Shown here: piece after piece, positions 7,291 to 12,677 of the stretch
How positions within the stretch are numbered: the stretch's first letter is position 1
Layout of the letters: every line of letters begins with the position of its first letter
Origin: Ruminococcaceae bacterium UBA5579
GTDB lineage: Bacteria; Bacillota; Clostridia; Oscillospirales; Ruminococcaceae
Direction of reading: 5' to 3'
Length of the DNA stretch: 22,439 nt
Assembly (NCBI GenBank): GCA_002425305.1
Contig: DILZ01000085.1
Coordinates: forward strand, 31,854-54,292
Notes under the pieces: model-generated
The model's input: only the letters and a program-made list of their open reading frames with translations
Told to the model about the DNA's origin: nothing
The model's database searches: none
Position numbers and translations under genes: made by a program

Positions 7291-8679
7291 TTACAGCGGA
7301 ACAAAGACGATATCGCCGCCCTGAACCGTCGCTCTCACCCTGTTTTCGGCGGAATTTACCTTCAGCACCGACGAGTTTATTCGCAGCGTTACTCCGGGAT
7401 ATATTATCCGCTTTACCGACACGAACAGATTTTGCATAAGCTGAAGCGCTTCATCGATCTCCATTATCCGTTTTTGGTTTGCACGCAGTTGATTAAGCAG
7501 ACGAAGACGGTTGCGCCGCGCGTCGGTCTGCATTTGTTCGCGGTCGGGCGACAGCTTTCCCTTTTTTGCAAATTCCGCCAAGGTCAACAGTATCTTCCCA
7601 AGCTGATCCGCCTGGTCGTCCAGCTGAGAATTCTCCTTTTCAAGCTGCTCGCGCTCTTCGGAAAGCACGGCGTTGTTGCCTAATGTCACAAGCGTTTTCG
7701 TATAGTTCTCCGAGCCGATCACGGAAGCCTCCACGCCGTTGAGCGCGGTGTATTTTCCGCCCACCATAACGCCCTTGCCCGAAGCGATTATCTTTTCCGA
7801 CGCGAATATCTCTCCGCCTACGAACGACGGACTTTCAACGCTGCCGTTGGCGGTTATGTCACTGTTTTCGCAAAAGCCTACCTTAACATTCGCCTTGCTT
7901 ACCACCTTTGAATTAATAACGCCGCCCTTGACCATAACATCTCCGTCAGCAACGATCTCCGCGCTGGTAACAAGCCCCATTATGGTGACGCTGCGCTTTG
8001 AAGCAACACGAAATCCTTCAAAAACGCCGCCCTTTATCATCACATCTCCGATAAAATCGATGTTGCCGCTCGACACGTCCACATCGCCGTTAATAATGAT
8101 CTTTTCCTCAACGACGAACGCGCCGCCTTTGAACACAAGGTTTCCGTTTATCGCGGCGACTATCTGCGTATCCCCATTCACAAGCTGAGTACCCGCGCCA
8201 ACATTGTATCTCGCGGGCGTACCCACCTTTTGCGGAACTTTCATTCCGGTTATATCAATCCCCGGCTCGCCCTCCGTCGGAAAGCTTATTTCCGCTATCG
8301 GAGTTCCCGCCGTGATATTATTTATAAGACCAAGGTTCTTGTAATCGACCACTCCGTGCTCGTCCTCAACGGGCGCGATGTGCTTATCCTTGTTAAAATA
8401 ATACTGAACGACGCCGTTGATGCCGTTAACTGGCGGCTGCCATTTTGCGGCGCAGATATTTTCGTTATAGCGCTTTTGCTCCACCGCCTTTTTCAGATCA
8501 TCCTCAAGTATCCCGAAAGAGATGAAGTTCTCGTCCAGCGCCTTTCTCACCTTTTCCATAGTCATATCCGAGCCGCCGTTTTCGGGCTGCGTAAATGAAA
8601 TAAACGCAGCCGTGCGGTTTGGATCAACAGATATCTCCACCGTCGAGTTTACCGGTATCTTGTTTTCAAATTCTGACAT
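7291..8679 (-). CDS. FapA-family (DUF342) protein
   Basis: This 462-residue protein matches the FapA/DUF342 family. The N-terminal part holds the regular DUF342 region with ITAGTPIAEI and the GIDITGMKVP segment. A right-handed beta-helix-like middle (about 190-330) shows repeated motifs such as INGDVDVSSGNIDFIGDVMIKGGV. A coiled-coil segment follows (about 340-415, EEREQLEKENSQLDDQADQLGKI), then a small C-terminal beta domain. In other bacteria FapA-like proteins are linked to flagellar or cell-surface assembly, with poorly known mechanism. The start is the ATG at 8679 with GAGG at 8685-8688; the upstream in-frame ATG at 8724 would lie close to the promoter and has no site. No flagellar genes are adjacent. 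It has its own promoter and shares a terminator region with tetR. Confidence 0.85.
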   Translation of the reverse strand: MSEFENKIPVNSTVEISVDPNRTAAFISFTQPENGGSDMTMEKVRKALDENFISFGILEDDLKKAVEQKRYNENICAAKWQPPVNGINGVVQYYFNKDKHIAPVEDEHGVVDYKNLGLINNITAGTPIAEISFPTEGEPGIDITGMKVPQKVGTPARYNVGAGTQLVNGDTQIVAAINGNLVFKGGAFVVEEKIIINGDVDVSSGNIDFIGDVMIKGGVFEGFRVASKRSVTIMGLVTSAEIVADGDVMVKGGVINSKVVSKANVKVGFCENSDITANGSVESPSFVGGEIFASEKIIASGKGVMVGGKYTALNGVEASVIGSENYTKTLVTLGNNAVLSEEREQLEKENSQLDDQADQLGKILLTLAEFAKKGKLSPDREQMQTDARRNRLRLLNQLRANQKRIMEIDEALQLMQNLFVSVKRIIYPGVTLRINSSVLKVNSAENRVRATVQGGDIVFVPL

Positions 8680-8738
8680 ACACGCCTCACTTTCCTGTAT
8701 AAAAACGCTGAAAAGAACGCACAATATTCCTTATAATA

Positions 8739-8767
8739 ATTATATCATAATCCTTGTTTTTTTGCAA
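8739..8767 (-). promoter_or_regulatory. Probable sigma-A promoter of the fapA-like gene
   Basis: On the minus strand, TTGCAA (8762-8767), 17-bp spacer, TATAAT (8739-8744). The -10 is perfect and the -35 has two mismatches. The leader is about 53 nt. Confidence 0.65.
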
Positions 8768-8841
8768 CAGCACTTGACAAATTTGGGCATTTCACACAAA
8801 ATAGGCTGCTTTTATTTGACAAATCAATTAACTCGAAAGCC

Positions 8842-9762
8842 TCATTTAACGTGGTCGCTAAGGTCGAACGGGGTTGTTTGGTATACGAAATAATTCAGCC
8901 AGTTTGTATAGATCAGGGTCGAATGTGCCCGCCAATTCAGCACCGGGGGCTTGGTCGGGTCGTCGTCGGGGTAATAATGCCGAGGTATCTGCGGTTCCAG
9001 ACCTTTGGCAAGGTCACGGCGATACTCGTTATCAAGTGTTTCCGCGTCATATTCGGAATGTCCCATAATAAAAAATCTGCTGCCGTCCTCGCTGCCTACC
9101 GCATAGACCCCCGCCTCGTCCGATACCGCCATAAGACGCAGCTCGGGAACCTTCATTATATCCTCGGCCCGAACCTCGGTGTGCCGTGACTGAGGCGCGA
9201 AGAACACACTGTCAAAGCCGTGAAACAGCCGTGATTTCGGCGTGAGAAGTCTGTGCGGAAACACTCCGGACACCTTTTGCTCCACCGGATACTTCTTTAT
9301 CCCATAGTGATGATACAACGCCGCCTGAGCGCCCCAGCAAATGTGAAACGTCGAATGAACGTGATCCGTCGTCCAATCCATAATGCGGCACAGCTCGTCC
9401 CAATAATCGACATCCTCAAACTTCATCTGCTCCACCGGAGCGCCTGTTATTATAAAGCCGTCGTAATTCACTTGCCGAATATCATCGAACGTCTTATAAA
9501 ATGCTATCAGATGCTCCTGAGGCGTGTTTTTTCCCCGGTGCGTGGACGCCTGTATGAAATCGACCTCTATCTGAAGCGGAGTGTTCGACAGACTGCGCAA
9601 TATTTGAGTTTCGGTTACTATCTTTGTTGGCATAAGGTTTAAAATCCCTATTTTCAGAGGACGTATATCCTGGTGAAGCGCGCGAAACTCTGTCATCACG
9701 AATATGTGTTCATCTTCAAGTATGCTTTGGGCCGGTAAGCCGTCCGGTATTTTTATCGGCAT
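8842..9762 (-). CDS. metA: Homoserine O-acetyltransferase (MetA-type)
   Basis: This 306-residue enzyme of methionine synthesis acylates the hydroxyl of L-homoserine. Family landmarks are [13 protein letters not shown] (41-53), the catalytic Cys C142 in HICWGAQ, the RHTEV segment and GHSEYD near the C-terminus. Counting from the ATG at 9762, residue 111 is Glu (TGAPVEQ). In this family Glu111 is known to select acetyl-CoA and Gly111 succinyl-CoA, so acetyltransferase activity is predicted despite the common name homoserine succinyltransferase. The ATG at 9762 is preferred to the TTG at 9771; AAAGGA precedes it by 10 nt. It has its own consensus promoter and a leader too short for a SAM riboswitch. 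It is a monocistronic housekeeping gene. Confidence 0.95.
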   Translation of the reverse strand: MPIKIPDGLPAQSILEDEHIFVMTEFRALHQDIRPLKIGILNLMPTKIVTETQILRSLSNTPLQIEVDFIQASTHRGKNTPQEHLIAFYKTFDDIRQVNYDGFIITGAPVEQMKFEDVDYWDELCRIMDWTTDHVHSTFHICWGAQAALYHHYGIKKYPVEQKVSGVFPHRLLTPKSRLFHGFDSVFFAPQSRHTEVRAEDIMKVPELRLMAVSDEAGVYAVGSEDGSRFFIMGHSEYDAETLDNEYRRDLAKGLEPQIPRHYYPDDDPTKPPVLNWRAHSTLIYTNWLNYFVYQTTPFDLSDHVK

Positions 9763-9800
9763 ATATGTCAAGTCCTTTCAATAACAAACTATTAGATTTT

Positions 9801-9829
9801 ATTATACACCTTTTTGCGGTTTTTGTCAA
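9801..9829 (-). promoter_or_regulatory. Consensus sigma-A promoter of metA
   Basis: On the minus strand, TTGACA (9824-9829), exactly 17 bp, TATAAT (9801-9806). It is a perfect match to consensus. The leader is only about 32 nt. Confidence 0.9.
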
Positions 9830-9957
9830 GACACGAGGACGATTTACAGTAAAAACCGCAATTTTGAACGCTCCAACGCTCTTCCCGCCGGCAGAAACAC
9901 GGAACTCGCCCACGATCCGCTGTTTTGGGAGCCGAATAAAAAATCTGCAAAAAGCCC

Positions 9958-9986
9958 TTGACAAATTCTCTTATTTGTGCTATAAT
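9958..9986 (+). promoter_or_regulatory. Consensus sigma-A promoter of tRNA-Ser
   Basis: TTGACA (9958-9963), 17-bp spacer, TATAAT (9981-9986), 33 bp before the mature 5' end of the tRNA. Confidence 0.9.
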
Positions 9987-10019
9987 GAGTTTTGTGATTG
10001 ATACTGTTATCGGCACTTT

Positions 10020-10109
10020 GGAGAAATACCCAAGTGGTGAAGGGGCTCCCCTGCTAAGGGAGTAGGTCGGGAGACCGGCGCGAGGGTTCAAATCCCTCTT
10101 TCTCCGCCA
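10020..10109 (+). tRNA. tRNA-Ser (anticodon GCT)
   Basis: This is a 90-nt class II tRNA. The acceptor stem GGAGAAA (10020-10026) pairs with TTTCTCC (10099-10105), followed by G and an encoded CCA. The anticodon stem CTCCC/GGGAG encloses the loop CTGCTAA, with anticodon GCT at 10053-10055 (reads AGC/AGU). The long variable arm and the T-loop TTCAAAT fit tRNA-Ser. The 3' part from 10087 on is duplicated at 19757-19781, so this gene is the integration site of a mobile element and has been restored by it. Confidence 0.97.
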
Positions 10110-10111
10110 AT
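10087..10111 (+). repeat. attL, 25-bp core direct repeat
   Basis: It starts in the T-loop (TTCAAATCCC) and runs through the acceptor strand, CCA and two further bases. It is identical to 19757-19781. The adjoining bases differ on both sides, which defines the exact limits of identity. Confidence 0.95.
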
Positions 10112-10116
10112 ATTAT

Positions 10117-10161
10117 ATCCCTCACAAACAGCTTTGTTAAGCCGCTTATGAGGGATTTTTT
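10117..10161 (+). terminator. Terminator of tRNA-Ser supplied by the element
   Basis: ATCCCTCA (10117-10124) pairs with TGAGGGAT (10149-10156) and a T-run follows. It lies inside the element, just past attL, so transcription of the occupied tRNA gene ends in element DNA. Confidence 0.75.
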
Positions 10162-10201
10162 ATACCCTTTATTCTAAATATACCCTTTAATTTACCCTTT
10201 A
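10161..10201 (+). repeat. TACCCTTTA repeats, left end (3 copies)
   Basis: TATACCCTTTA at 10161-10171 and 10179-10189 and TTTACCCTTTA at 10191-10201, between attL and the left GTGTCCGA array. Two more copies lie at the matching place near the right end. Likely binding sites for excisionase or integrase. The remaining bases to 10295 are AT-rich with nothing recognised. Confidence 0.6.
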
Positions 10202-10295
10202 CTTTAATTAACATATATCAACTATTAGAATTTATCATACAAATCATATCATTAACTATATACCTATTATATAAATATATAGTGGTATAGGGTTT

Positions 10296-10437
10296 AGAAG
10301 TGTCCGAAGCGTCCGAAAAGGCTTGTAGAACGGCTTTGTGGGCATTTTTAAAGTGTCCGAGACTTGTCCGTGCTAAAGTGATAAAGCGGCTCGAAGCGCA
10401 TTGTTATGCGAAATATTGTGCTTTAAGAAGTGTCCGA
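10296..10437 (+). repeat. Left subterminal GTGTCCGA array (inverted copy at right end)
   Basis: Copies of AAGTGTCCGA start at 10298, 10351 and 10428, with variants AGCGTCCGA (10308) and TTGTCCGT (10364). The stretch, including the hairpin GCATTGTTATGC (10398-10409), aligns along its whole length with the reverse complement of 19425-19587. The right copy has one extra 11-bp unit. A 61-residue open frame over this array is a by-product of the repeat. These look like arm-type sites for the integrase; a replication or regulatory role is possible. Confidence 0.75.
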
Positions 10438-10483
10438 AGAATAGCTGCACGATTGCGGTGCGTTTTTTCTTTTTCAGCCCTGT

Positions 10484-10515
10484 AAAACAAAAAGGCTGCG
10501 CCGAAACGCAGCCTT
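10484..10515 (-). terminator. Terminator of small RNA B
   Basis: Stem AAGGCTGCG/CGCAGCCTT (9 bp, loop of 6). On the minus strand it is followed by TTTTTGTTTT. Confidence 0.85.
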
Positions 10516-10527
10516 AACTTTTAGAAC

Positions 10528-10630
10528 TCCCACTCACAGTAGGGTACACTGCTTTTACCAGCCCCACTCACAGTAGGGTACACTGCTTTTACCAGTCCCA
10601 CTCACGGTAGGGTACACACGCTTTTTACAG
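10528..10630 (-). repeat. Three tandem 34-35-bp repeats in RNA B
   Basis: Two copies differ by one base; the third is more diverged and one base longer. They are directly adjacent with no spacers, which excludes a CRISPR array. Confidence 0.9.
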
Positions 10631-10669
10631 AAGCCGCAACTTCCATACAGAGCATTTCTGCTCACTTAT

Positions 10670-10698
10670 ATTATATCACACTAATCACCTTTTGTCAA
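10670..10698 (-). promoter_or_regulatory. Consensus sigma-A promoter of small RNA B
   Basis: On the minus strand, TTGACA (10693-10698), 17-bp spacer, TATAAT (10670-10675). Confidence 0.85.
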
Positions 10699-10781
10699 TC
10701 CAATTTCAACAGATTTAAAATTTTTTTATTGCTTTCTAAAGAAAACCCCATCGCCAATCAGCAAGGAAATGACAAAACTGC

Positions 10782-10801
10782 AATTCGCTATTGGAGAATT
10801 T
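10782..10801. repeat. Degenerate copy of the element's AATTCGCC palindrome
   Basis: AATTCGCTATTGGAGAATTT differs at two positions from the copy at 18601. It lies downstream of the PBECR-like ORF. Confidence 0.55.
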
Positions 10802-10806
10802 ATAAG

Positions 10807-10835
10807 TAAAAGCCTTGCTCGGTTTGAGCAAGGCT
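10807..10835 (-). terminator. Terminator of the PBECR-like ORF
   Basis: AGCCTTGCTC (10811-10820) and GAGCAAGGCT (10826-10835) form a 10-bp stem. On the minus strand it is followed by TTTTA. Confidence 0.75.
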
Positions 10836-10841
10836 GTTTGA

Positions 10842-11282
10842 TTATTCAATGGATTCGGGCTTGTTTGCATATAGTTTTTTAGCCCTTGCCTTGTCAATCT
10901 GCTCCGAAAGGGAAAGTTTGCCCTGCTCCTTGTCGGGATGCTTGTCAGCCTTTTCAACAGGGCTTTTATGGCTCTGCTGAACATAACCCAAAGGAACTTC
11001 GTTTAAGGGCTTGACATTTTCGAAGGAATATGCTATACTGTTACCAAAGCAGATAATTGTCGCTGATTGGGGGAATTGGACTCCCGTATCCAAGTACAAT
11101 TTGTCTGCTTTTTCTTTATTCATTGCAAGAACGCTGTTGCTTTTGGTCATCTTTTCCATACAGTTCTCGATGTTTTTCTTGCCGTGAATAGTTAAAACCT
11201 TGTTGACACGTCCGTGTTGCCCTTTTACGTTTAACATAATCGGAACAATAATACTATCTTGTTGTTTATCTTTAAAGTTCAC
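10842..11282 (-). CDS. PBECR-like nuclease-domain protein, probably 5'-truncated or frameshifted
   Basis: The ORF has 146 codons. Residues 10-100 resemble, from memory, the PBECR (barnase/EndoU/colicin E5-D/RelE-like) nuclease region at the end of large phage and conjugative polyvalent proteins: IIVPIMLNVKGQ, a HGKKNIEN segment, then TGVQFPQSATI. The tail (100-146) is charged and low in complexity. The only start available at the 5' end is GTG with no good RBS. A different frame just upstream encodes KGSPVVISEL, which in such proteins precedes the IIVP strand; joining the two needs a +1 shift at CTT-TAA (11272-11277). So this may be a remnant of a larger gene, or a toxin-like gene read from the RNA A promoter. 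It sits between two tandem-hairpin RNA genes. Confidence 0.5.
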   Translation of the reverse strand: MNFKDKQQDSIIVPIMLNVKGQHGRVNKVLTIHGKKNIENCMEKMTKSNSVLAMNKEKADKLYLDTGVQFPQSATIICFGNSIAYSFENVKPLNEVPLGYVQQSHKSPVEKADKHPDKEQGKLSLSEQIDKARAKKLYANKPESIE

Positions 11283-11357
11283 TGATTACAACAGGAGAAC
11301 CTTTTTCAGTCCATCCCTTCGCGCCGATAGCATTTTGCTTTTCTTTTTCAGCTTTGT

Positions 11358-11391
11358 AAAAGAAAAAGGCTTCGGCAAACGCCGAAGCCTT
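11358..11391 (-). terminator. Terminator of small RNA A
   Basis: AAGGCTTCGGC (11366-11376) with GCCGAAGCCTT (11381-11391), an 11-bp stem with a 4-nt loop, followed on the minus strand by TTTTTCTTTT. If it leaks, the PBECR-like ORF 76 nt downstream would be transcribed from the same promoter. Confidence 0.88.
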
Positions 11392-11398
11392 TCTATCG

Positions 11399-11506
11399 TT
11401 CCCACTTCTACGGTAGGGTTCTCCTCTTTAATAGTTCCCACTTATACGGCTGGGTTCTCCTCTTTGATAGTTCCCACTTATACGGCTGGGTTCTCCTCTT
11501 TATGGG
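11399..11506 (-). repeat. Three tandem 36-bp repeats in RNA A
   Basis: The middle copy and the promoter-proximal copy are identical for 31 bases. The terminator-proximal copy differs in the hairpin loop and one stem base. The last five bases of the promoter-proximal copy diverge. Confidence 0.9.
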
Positions 11507-11509
11507 ATA

Positions 11510-12427
11510 TCAATCCCCTAGCAAGCTTTCGCTCTTTTTTATTATACAACACTTTGACGGATTTGTCAAGACTTTTTTTTGCAACAGCTCGTTGAAGTCT
11601 TTTACACCGTTTTCTTCAAGTATGCGCCTACACGGGCGCAAGCCGTGTTCTGACGTAAACTCGCGCCCCGGGTCGTCATTGTCGGCACAGGAGTAGATCA
11701 CCATTCCGCTGTCGGCAAACCTCTTGATTGAGCTATACTTAAGACCCGCCATTGAAACAAGCACCGAGCCTTGTATCTTCTCGTTGTCGGCGAGCTGCCA
11801 AAATGAGAGTAAATCAATTGCGCTTTCGAAGGCATAACACCTCCGCGGTTCTCCGAGCTTTATTGAGAATACGCTGTCGGTCGTCCCTTTGGCAACTCCC
11901 TTGAAACGCTTCTTGGAATTTGTACCTTGAATTTCCGCGCCAACAGCTGCGCCCGTGCTGTCGTAATGAACAAATACCGCGTTCCCACAAATATCTTGGT
12001 ACAACAGCCTGTTATGGGCGAGCTGCGAAACAATCTCCCGGCTGATTTTCCGAGTTTGGCATAAGTACACGAAAACCTTTCGCATATTGTCGGCTCGTTT
12101 TGGCAGCGTGAAGCTTTTCTTTTCATCCTTGTGAATTTCATCACGGCGAATATCATAAGCGCAGTCCTTTGTAAGCTCGTTTACAGCTGTCAAAAAATTC
12201 ATTCCGATTGCTTTTGTCAAGCAGTTTAGGGAATTCGCGCCGCCCTTGCTTATTTTAAAGCAATGCCATTGATTAGTGACGGTGTTCACATAAAGCCCAC
12301 CAAAGCCTCTTATGTGAAGCTCATCTTGCAGACGTTCGCAGTCGTAGCCGCCACCAAGAAAATACTCGGTAAGATCGGCGTTCCGTGCCCGCGCAATCCG
12401 CTCTTTTGATACATAGCCTTTATCCAT
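11510..12427 (-). CDS. DUF3991/TOPRIM-domain protein (primase-like)
   Basis: The protein has 305 residues. The N-terminal part (1-95) resembles the DUF3991-type zinc-finger-like module of mobile-element primases: LTEYFLGGGYDCERL, then NQWHCFKISKGGANSLNCL. A TOPRIM domain spans about 195-290, with E201 (AFESAIDLLSFW) and the DxD-like CADNDDPGREF (D249, D251). It probably primes or processes DNA for the element during transfer or replication, together with the SF3 helicase, which lacks a primase domain of its own. The ATG at 12427 has GAGGTGG six bases upstream. A REP-like palindrome lies just before that RBS. The last codons contain the perfect promoter of small RNA A, so the C-terminal tail may have been changed when that unit was acquired. 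Confidence 0.8.
   Translation of the reverse strand: MDKGYVSKERIARARNADLTEYFLGGGYDCERLQDELHIRGFGGLYVNTVTNQWHCFKISKGGANSLNCLTKAIGMNFLTAVNELTKDCAYDIRRDEIHKDEKKSFTLPKRADNMRKVFVYLCQTRKISREIVSQLAHNRLLYQDICGNAVFVHYDSTGAAVGAEIQGTNSKKRFKGVAKGTTDSVFSIKLGEPRRCYAFESAIDLLSFWQLADNEKIQGSVLVSMAGLKYSSIKRFADSGMVIYSCADNDDPGREFTSEHGLRPCRRILEENGVKDFNELLQKKVLTNPSKCCIIKKSESLLGD
11541..11569 (-). promoter_or_regulatory. Consensus sigma-A promoter of small RNA A
   Basis: On the minus strand, TTGACA (11564-11569), 17-bp spacer, TATAAT (11541-11546). It lies entirely within the end of the TOPRIM coding sequence. Confidence 0.85.
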
Positions 12428-12437
12428 ATTCCACCTC

Positions 12438-12456
12438 AATTCGCCACCGGCGAATT
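12438..12456. repeat. Palindrome AATTCGCC/GGCGAATT before the TOPRIM gene
   Basis: Arms of 8 bp with the 3-nt centre ACC. It directly follows the stop codon of the TnpW-like gene and directly precedes the RBS GAGGTGG, so in mRNA it is a hairpin against the ribosome site. Confidence 0.8.
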
Positions 12457-12648
12457 TCAAAGCCCGCTCTTTCCCTCGGACAATTCCTCGGCTACCTTTG
12501 CCTCAATCAGTTTAATCAATTTCTCTTTTGCTTTAGACCGCGTAATTTCCTCGCCATACGTAGAAACTATGTATGTTGTTTTCCCGATTTCGTGTTTGGA
12601 AACACTATCGGGGGTTTGAATTTTATCCGTAAATGCCTTTTTTTCCAT
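12457..12648 (-). CDS. TnpW-like small transposon protein
   Basis: This 63-residue protein has a core of IGKTTYIVSTYGEEITRSKAKEKLIKLIEAK. It resembles the TnpW family of small proteins found in clostridial conjugative and mobilizable elements (recognition from memory). Its function is not known. It has a beta-hairpin-like TTYIVSTY followed by an amphipathic helix. GGAGG stands 7 nt before the ATG. The gene lies between relaxase and TOPRIM genes with short junctions, each filled by the same palindrome, so it is part of the mob operon. Confidence 0.65.
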   Translation of the reverse strand: MEKKAFTDKIQTPDSVSKHEIGKTTYIVSTYGEEITRSKAKEKLIKLIEAKVAEELSEGKSGL

Positions 12649-12659
12649 ATCACACCTCC

Positions 12660-12676
12660 ATTCGCCATTGGCGAAT
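12660..12676. repeat. Palindrome ATTCGCC/GGCGAAT before the TnpW-like gene
   Basis: Arms of 7 bp with a 3-nt centre, between the relaxase stop codon and the GGAGG of the next gene. The arrangement is the same as at 12438. Confidence 0.8.
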
Positions 12677-12677
12677 T

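Larger units (their letters stand above)
10484..10663 (-). ncRNA. Tandem-hairpin small RNA B (about 180 nt)
   Basis: The transcript is predicted from a perfect promoter (TSS near 10663) to a strong terminator. The leader has two small hairpins (GAGCA/TGCTC and GAAG/CTTC). Three tandem repeats of 34-35 nt follow (on the + strand 10528-10561, 10562-10595, 10596-10630). Each folds as CCCTACTGTGAGTGGG: CCC with GGG and ACT with AGT, with a bulged T. There is no plausible ORF. It is homologous to RNA A at 11358-11534 in repeat core, terminator and the bases after the terminator. The RNA family is not recognised. Possible roles are an RNA antitoxin, a protein sponge or an antisense regulator. Confidence 0.65.
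11358..11534 (-). ncRNA. Tandem-hairpin small RNA A (about 177 nt)
   Basis: It runs from a perfect promoter (TSS near 11534) to a terminator ending at 11358. The leader contains a GGGAT/ATCCC hairpin. Three tandem 36-nt repeats follow (on the + strand 11399-11434, 11435-11470, 11471-11506). Each has CCCAGCCGTATAAGTGGG (CCCA with TGGG) or CCCTACCGTAGAAGTGGG, separated by a purine-rich AAAGAGGAGAA linker that looks like a Shine-Dalgarno. The repeat core is the same as in RNA B, allowing the hairpin pairs to differ. There is no start codon for an ORF over the repeats. The promoter lies inside the 3' end of the TOPRIM gene. Function unknown. Confidence 0.65.

Noticed and set aside
9763..9800. SAM riboswitch or T-box before metA
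   Set aside because: The consensus promoter leaves a leader of only about 32 nt with no aptamer-like structure.
10300..10485. Coding gene of 61 residues at the left end and its 100-residue mirror at 19407-19709
   Set aside because: Both start inside the inverted GTGTCCGA arrays; their similarity is that of the DNA repeats, differences include non-synonymous changes and an inserted 11-bp unit that breaks the frame, and no RBS is seen.
10842..11282. Known type III toxin (ToxN/CptN/TenpN)
   Set aside because: The sequence lacks the family's typical N-terminal pattern; only the locus layout is similar, so no such gene name was given.
10528..11506. CRISPR array
   Set aside because: The repeats are directly adjacent, without unique spacers, occur as two sets of three, and have their own promoters and terminators; no cas genes are present.
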